Assembly: GCA_964460785.1 (NCBI GenBank)
Contig: CAYWQB010000002.1
Span: 186,001 to 250,000 of the forward strand
Origin: CAYWQB01 sp964460785
Lineage (GTDB): Bacteria; Chlamydiota; Chlamydiia; Chlamydiales; CAYWQB01
DNA: 64,000 nucleotides
Direction of reading: 5' to 3'
Both the position numbers and the translations under genes were made by a program. This document shows positions 60,485 through 64,000 of this stretch, piece by piece. Each line of letters opens with the position of its first letter. Position 1 is the first letter of the stretch. Under the pieces are notes generated by a model. The model was not told where the DNA came from. It searched no databases and saw nothing but the letters and a program-made list of their open reading frames with translations.

Positions 60485-61547
60485 GCTGCCCTGCAGCATC
60501 TGGATCTGGGTAGTCTTCGGGCCACTTAGCAAAGATGAGTTGATCAATAAGACCTGGTAAAGGACGCATTTTCTTTGCTAGGAACGCATCCATTTCCACT
60601 GCTGCCGCTTGCTCAGCTCCATCTTGCTCTGTTGAATAACCAATACAAATAGCTTTTTCATCAAGCCATCTGCCTTCTTTGGCAGCTTGGCAGATCTCTG
60701 GCCCTGTTCTCGTTGCTGTGATACCAAGGTTGAAGTCAAAAATAATCACATGATACTGATGGCCTGCTTCTTTTAGATGGTTAAAAGCCTGCTCATCACT
60801 TGCAATCACCGTTACATTTTCCTTGCTGAGGATAGGGTTTTGTTCTGTCGACATAAACCCTTTAAATGACTCTCCCTCTACTTTCCCCGCCTTAAACCCT
60901 TGTTTACCAAGAGTTCTTGTCAAAAGCTTTTGATTGGTCCCACTATCTTCGATGTATAACACTTTTAAGTCTTCTCGCCCTCGCGGCGTAGGAAGCACTC
61001 GATGACTCACTGCACTAGCGTCACTAGTATTTCTAACGGAGTGCGTCCCCTTCTCCTCATGAACAACTTCCAAGCTCTTTACATCAGGACAGCTTTGTGC
61101 ATCTTCTAAACTCAGAACTTGCAAAGAGCCAGTGGATTGAAAGCCTCTGCTTACTCCACTTGTGAAGGCTGTTACATCAGTTGAAGTCCCAAAAGCATAC
61201 CTTCTTCCTTTGGAAGGAGATCCCCCTGCAGACAAAGAAAATACACCTCCAGGTATCTCTTGTGGCTGTCTCCTTTCTCCTGCTTCTGCTTGAGCCCCCT
61301 CTTTAGGAGCACCAACGATCTCCTCTTTCAAGGGAATCGGTGCGGCGGTTATTTTTCTTTCGTTACTTCCACTACAGGATAAGCGACTAAAAGCTGCGCA
61401 CAAACTTGCACATGCACTCCTCCAGCACTGACAAGCAGCCTCAGAATTATGGTCTGTTCTCTCTTGGCGAGTTTCTAGTTGGTTAGAGAGGACATGGAGT
61501 TGATGACTACCTGGAGTCCTTGATTTGTGGAGAGCATCTGTTGCCAT
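60474..61547 (-). CDS. response-regulator receiver domain protein with long N-terminal extension
   Basis: 357 residues. The C-terminal receiver domain (about 194-340) has the acidic pair E200-D201 (LYIEDSGTNQ), the phosphoacceptor D271 in VIIFDFNLGI, S305/T306 and K325/K326. There is an insertion of about 30 residues between the first strand/helix and the rest. The first ~190 residues are polar and low-complexity with a cluster of six Cys at 39-58, with no recognised output domain or DNA-binding motif. ATG at 61547 has AGGA at good spacing; the frame to 61577 is discounted. Could be the partner of the kinase at 51771. Confidence 0.72.
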   Translation of the reverse strand: MATDALHKSRTPGSHQLHVLSNQLETRQERTDHNSEAACQCWRSACASLCAAFSRLSCSGSNERKITAAPIPLKEEIVGAPKEGAQAEAGERRQPQEIPGGVFSLSAGGSPSKGRRYAFGTSTDVTAFTSGVSRGFQSTGSLQVLSLEDAQSCPDVKSLEVVHEEKGTHSVRNTSDASAVSHRVLPTPRGREDLKVLYIEDSGTNQKLLTRTLGKQGFKAGKVEGESFKGFMSTEQNPILSKENVTVIASDEQAFNHLKEAGHQYHVIIFDFNLGITATRTGPEICQAAKEGRWLDEKAICIGYSTEQDGAEQAAAVEMDAFLAKKMRPLPGLIDQLIFAKWPEDYPDPDAAGQPKD

Positions 61548-61632
61548 ATTTCGTCCTTGATTAAATGGTCGGTGCAATAATAAATTTTAGATAAATCAAA
61601 CGTAAAATTTTAACAAATCTTTTATTGCATTG

Positions 61633-62406
61633 TCAAGATTTCTCTAGAGTAAAGATAAAGCGCAGATAAACCTCTACCCACTCGGGACTTGACAGCTCTA
61701 CCTTTTTCTTGGGAAAGGGGTAGCCATTCCTGTGCATACTTCTCATAAAAAGCTCTGTTACAGCATGCTTTTCACCTAAGTAGACAGGAAAAGCATCTCT
61801 TCTTTTAAAAAGTAAGGGGGTTTGGTTCATCAAAGAGAAAAGATCGATAGGTTGCGGCAAATGAGGCAAGTCCACCCCCTGCCATAGGGGATCATTTTTA
61901 CATTTAATTAAATATTCCCATCCTTCCCCTTCCTCATATAAAGGCAGAAAAATGACAAAGCGCCCTTCAGGGTGTAGACAAAGAGAGAGCTTTTGAATGA
62001 CTTTCCAGAAAGCAGGTTCTGGGTTATGAGGAACCGTGATAACAATGAGGTCATAAAGCTCCCCTCCTTCTAAAGAACCACTATGCAGGTAGCGGTAATA
62101 AAGAGCGTCTTGCCTTCTCTTGTTGGCAGCTTCTAAAAGGGCAGCTCGGTAATCCAAGCCAATTGTCAGCCAGCCAGGAAATTGAAGGGAAAACTGCTTT
62201 GCTACAAAGCCATCGGCACAAGGGAAGAAAAGCGCGGTGCCTGCGGATGCTTTCACAAGGTTTTGTAGCATCCCCTTTGCATGCTCTGGCCAAACCTCCT
62301 CCATAAAAAAGTCTTTTCCTTGTCCATGATCAACAAGCGGCTCCCACCACCCCCATGGGTAGACAGTAGTAGCAAAAAGGACAAAAGCCGAAAAAAGAGC
62401 AATCAT
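61633..62406 (-). CDS. class I methyltransferase-like protein, possibly membrane-anchored
   Basis: 257 residues. The N-terminus is hydrophobic (MIALFSAFVLFATTV), which could be a signal anchor. A Rossmann-like core follows: FFPCADGFVAK (degenerate SAM loop), TIGLDYRAALL with a ribose-binding Asp, and DLIVITVPHNPE in the catalytic-loop position. The glycine-rich loop is poor, so SAM binding is uncertain. I cannot name a substrate. No ribosome-binding site stands out. Confidence 0.5.
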   Translation of the reverse strand: MIALFSAFVLFATTVYPWGWWEPLVDHGQGKDFFMEEVWPEHAKGMLQNLVKASAGTALFFPCADGFVAKQFSLQFPGWLTIGLDYRAALLEAANKRRQDALYYRYLHSGSLEGGELYDLIVITVPHNPEPAFWKVIQKLSLCLHPEGRFVIFLPLYEEGEGWEYLIKCKNDPLWQGVDLPHLPQPIDLFSLMNQTPLLFKRRDAFPVYLGEKHAVTELFMRSMHRNGYPFPKKKVELSSPEWVEVYLRFIFTLEKS

Positions 62407-62540
62407 ACGAAATAAAGGCTAATGAGGGGCAAAAAGCCTCTCAAAAACCAAAACTAAAGTCAATTAAAGATCTTATAGAAACTCCACCTTTGCGGGAAAA
62501 TAGAGCGACAGGTATTTGTATAGATTCAGGGGGAAAAGGT

Positions 62541-63356
62541 ATGCGTCTTATTTTTTCTATTTTAGGCATTCTTATGCTGCCTACGCAAGTAGTCCTAGCT
62601 CAAGTGTCTCCAGTTGATGCTAAACAAATGGAGGAAATCATCAATGGCTTCCTCAATAGCCAAAGGGAAAGCTCTAAAGAAGAGCAAGTCATCATTACTC
62701 CTCCCTCCGCAGAACCTTCAGGCCAAGAGGCTGAAGAGGAAGAGGAGACCCGCACTCCTTACTTTGTTTACTATCAACATATTGCCTCCCCTGCTGTTGG
62801 GGGGTTTACCTTACGCGATGGATCTGAATGGACTGCGTCAGCTAAAGATGCTCATGAAAACCTGGATTGGGGAAAAAATGATCAAGTCCAAGTGCGTATC
62901 CTCAAAGACCAAGATCCCAGATTAGGCCCTACCAGCACGATCACAAATTTAACAAAGCAAGAAGTAATACAAGCGCAGCTAAGTCACCCGCCGACATCTC
63001 CCTCTTCAGCTCTTAGCAAGCTGCTTAAAAACAACCCCTCCCCTTCACAGAAAAAGCTGGATGTCATCCGAAAAAACCTCAAAATGGGGTCTATGATTGA
63101 ATTAGAGAATGGCGCTGTTTTTAATATTTCTCCTCTATTTATGTATCTCACTCGCTATTGGACAAAAGGGCAACCCATCCGTGCTGCTTTGACGGATGCA
63201 GAAGATGTACATAGCTTTATTCTTTACAACGCTTCCACACAAGAAAAGGTTGATGCTCTTCTCTCTACCCCACCAAACCCTCCTTACCGGCTAAAGATTT
63301 ATGATGAGGAGAAAATCTCTCTTCCTAACCAGCACCCTAGCAGTTACTATCCTTAG
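62541..63356 (+). CDS. exported protein with an internal duplicated module
   Basis: 271 residues. Signal peptide MRLIFSILGILMLPTQVVLA. A Glu/Ser-rich linker (about 41-72) follows, then two homologous modules: L91-I120 (LRDGSEWTAS...) and L188-L217 (LENGAVFNIS...) align gaplessly over 30 residues; each is followed after about 12-15 residues by a similar N-xx-xQE-xxx-A-x-L tail. Function unknown. The start is the ATG at 62541, with the longer frame to 62490 lacking a signal peptide. AAAGG immediately precedes it. The stop overlaps the convergent gene end by 4 bp. Confidence 0.65.
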   Translation: MRLIFSILGILMLPTQVVLAQVSPVDAKQMEEIINGFLNSQRESSKEEQVIITPPSAEPSGQEAEEEEETRTPYFVYYQHIASPAVGGFTLRDGSEWTASAKDAHENLDWGKNDQVQVRILKDQDPRLGPTSTITNLTKQEVIQAQLSHPPTSPSSALSKLLKNNPSPSQKKLDVIRKNLKMGSMIELENGAVFNISPLFMYLTRYWTKGQPIRAALTDAEDVHSFILYNASTQEKVDALLSTPPNPPYRLKIYDEEKISLPNQHPSSYYP

Positions 63357-64000
63357 GTAGAATAGCATTTGCCATCAAGTGATTGAATAGGGATAGCTCC
63401 CGTCAAGCTATTACAACTATACAGACGACCATTTCTAGGTAGGTCTTGTCTCCTAATACAAACCTTCTTAAAGCGATCAGGCTGTCTTTCAATTTTGTCT
63501 CTTAAGAAGGTTCCTGCATATATGGGCAACTTTTCATAGTCTGGGGTATAGAACAAGCCCCCTTCTTCCCAAAAAACATTTGATGTACTCAGTTCTAAGA
63601 GGTAGCCATTTGCATCTACACAAAGAGCATCATCGGCCCCCTGCTTTTGCGCCCATTTTTTTAACCATAACCGTGGAGCATAAGAAAGAGTCTTTACCTG
63701 CTTGGGTAAGTAAAAAGGCTCTGGATACGTGACAATCGACAACCGAGGTGGTATGGAAGAAAGAGGAAAAAGCTTCCCTAGCCAATGCCCCTTCCTACAC
63801 CCTTGCCAAAGAGGAGATTGGGACTCTTCTTCTGGAATGAGACAGAGCTTCAACCGCATCCTCTGCCCCCTACAGTGCACAAGAGAAAGCCATTGTTCTA
63901 CAGCCTCTTTGGATAAAGAAGGATAAGTAATTTCAAGCTCCTGAGCTTGCTTCATCAACGATTGATAGTGCTGATCAAAGTGACAAACCTCTCCTCTTTC
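63353..64000 (-). CDS. PLP-dependent class IV aminotransferase/lyase (PabC/IlvE-like), 5' truncated
   Basis: The frame is open from the stop at 63353 to the right edge, so the true start lies beyond position 64000. The visible protein begins ERGEVCHFDQHYQSL; FDQHYQSLM matches the family's substrate-side segment. GADDALCVDANGYLLE...STSNVFW is the PLP-contacting E-x-x-x-SN-x-F signature. Aminodeoxychorismate lyase (PabC, folate) or branched-chain aminotransferase are the candidates; the length seen suggests PabC. An internal TTG at 63958 is only a coincidental start. Confidence 0.75.
   Translation of the reverse strand, partial: ERGEVCHFDQHYQSLMKQAQELEITYPSLSKEAVEQWLSLVHCRGQRMRLKLCLIPEEESQSPLWQGCRKGHWLGKLFPLSSIPPRLSIVTYPEPFYLPKQVKTLSYAPRLWLKKWAQKQGADDALCVDANGYLLELSTSNVFWEEGGLFYTPDYEKLPIYAGTFLRDKIERQPDRFKKVCIRRQDLPRNGRLYSCNSLTGAIPIQSLDGKCYST

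Noticed and set aside
1..64000. tRNA, rRNA, CRISPR arrays, insertion sequences, prophage or replication origin
   Set aside because: Gaps are short and none shows tRNA-like or rRNA sequence; no direct-repeat/spacer pattern, no transposase or terminal inverted repeat pair, and no dnaA-box cluster was seen.

Overview
The window reads as a chromosome segment of a member of the Chlamydiae, most likely one of the environmental (Chlamydia-like) families rather than the human/animal pathogen genus. The evidence is gene content and order. A long run (pssA, nrdA, nrdB, an M16-type protease, htrA, sucD, sucC, ftsY, yccA, tyrP, glmS, glmM, plsX, rpmF, a DUF177 gene, an RNase E/G gene, plsB, an insulinase-type protease) follows the order I recall for Chlamydia trachomatis CT826-CT828 down through CT806. 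The phoH / SWIM-like / SH3-adhesin trio resembles CT015-CT017. NrdB carries Phe in place of the radical Tyr, the chlamydial class Ic signature. Species cannot be fixed from the sequence alone. Coding density is high. I see no rRNA, tRNA, CRISPR array, insertion sequence or replication origin.

Layout. 1-3.6 kb: minus-strand dTDP-sugar operon rfbA-rfbC-rfbD-rfbB, followed by a gene cut by the left edge that looks like a dTDP-sugar 3,4-ketoisomerase. 3.6-7.9 kb: PIN-PhoH protein, SWIM-motif protein, exported SH3-repeat protein and a ferritin-like DUF455 protein. 8-15.1 kb: an exopolysaccharide block (glycosyltransferase, acyltransferase, Wzc-like tyrosine autokinase with a tandem-repeat-encoded Tyr-Gly tail, Wzy/WaaL-like polymerase, second glycosyltransferase, nucleotidyltransferase-like protein). 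15.2-20.7 kb: pssA and nrdAB. 20.8-26.9 kb: a tightly coupled M16C-M48-M20 peptidase operon. 26.9-29.4 kb: an MBOAT/SGNH O-acylation pair. 29.6-36.9 kb: htrA, an APH-like kinase, an M50 protease, sucCD, ftsY, yccA. 37-46 kb: tyrP, gmd, a GNAT acetyltransferase, glmS, glmM and a CHASE2 adenylate cyclase. 46-50.4 kb: pcnB, an alpha/beta hydrolase, lpxB, plsX, rpmF. 50.6-58.9 kb: a DUF177 protein, a small membrane protein, a soluble histidine kinase, rng, plsB, an M16 protease, a DUF445 protein. 59-64 kb: an amidase-fold protein without its catalytic triad, a receiver-domain protein, a methyltransferase-like protein, a secreted duplicated-domain protein and a class IV aminotransferase-like gene cut by the right edge.

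How the parts fit. Much of the window serves the envelope: phosphatidylserine and glycerolipid synthesis (pssA, plsB, plsX), lipid A (lpxB), the UDP-GlcNAc precursor route (glmS, glmM), activated deoxysugars (rfbACBD, gmd) and a polymer assembly and O-acylation set. The last three groups are what interrupt the otherwise conserved chlamydial gene order. The points most worth a second look are the triad-less amidase, the polysaccharide locus with its repeat-encoded tyrosine tail, the three-protease operon, and the unpartnered histidine kinase and receiver proteins. Many start codons were re-chosen from Shine-Dalgarno spacing and family N-termini; each case is stated in its entry.
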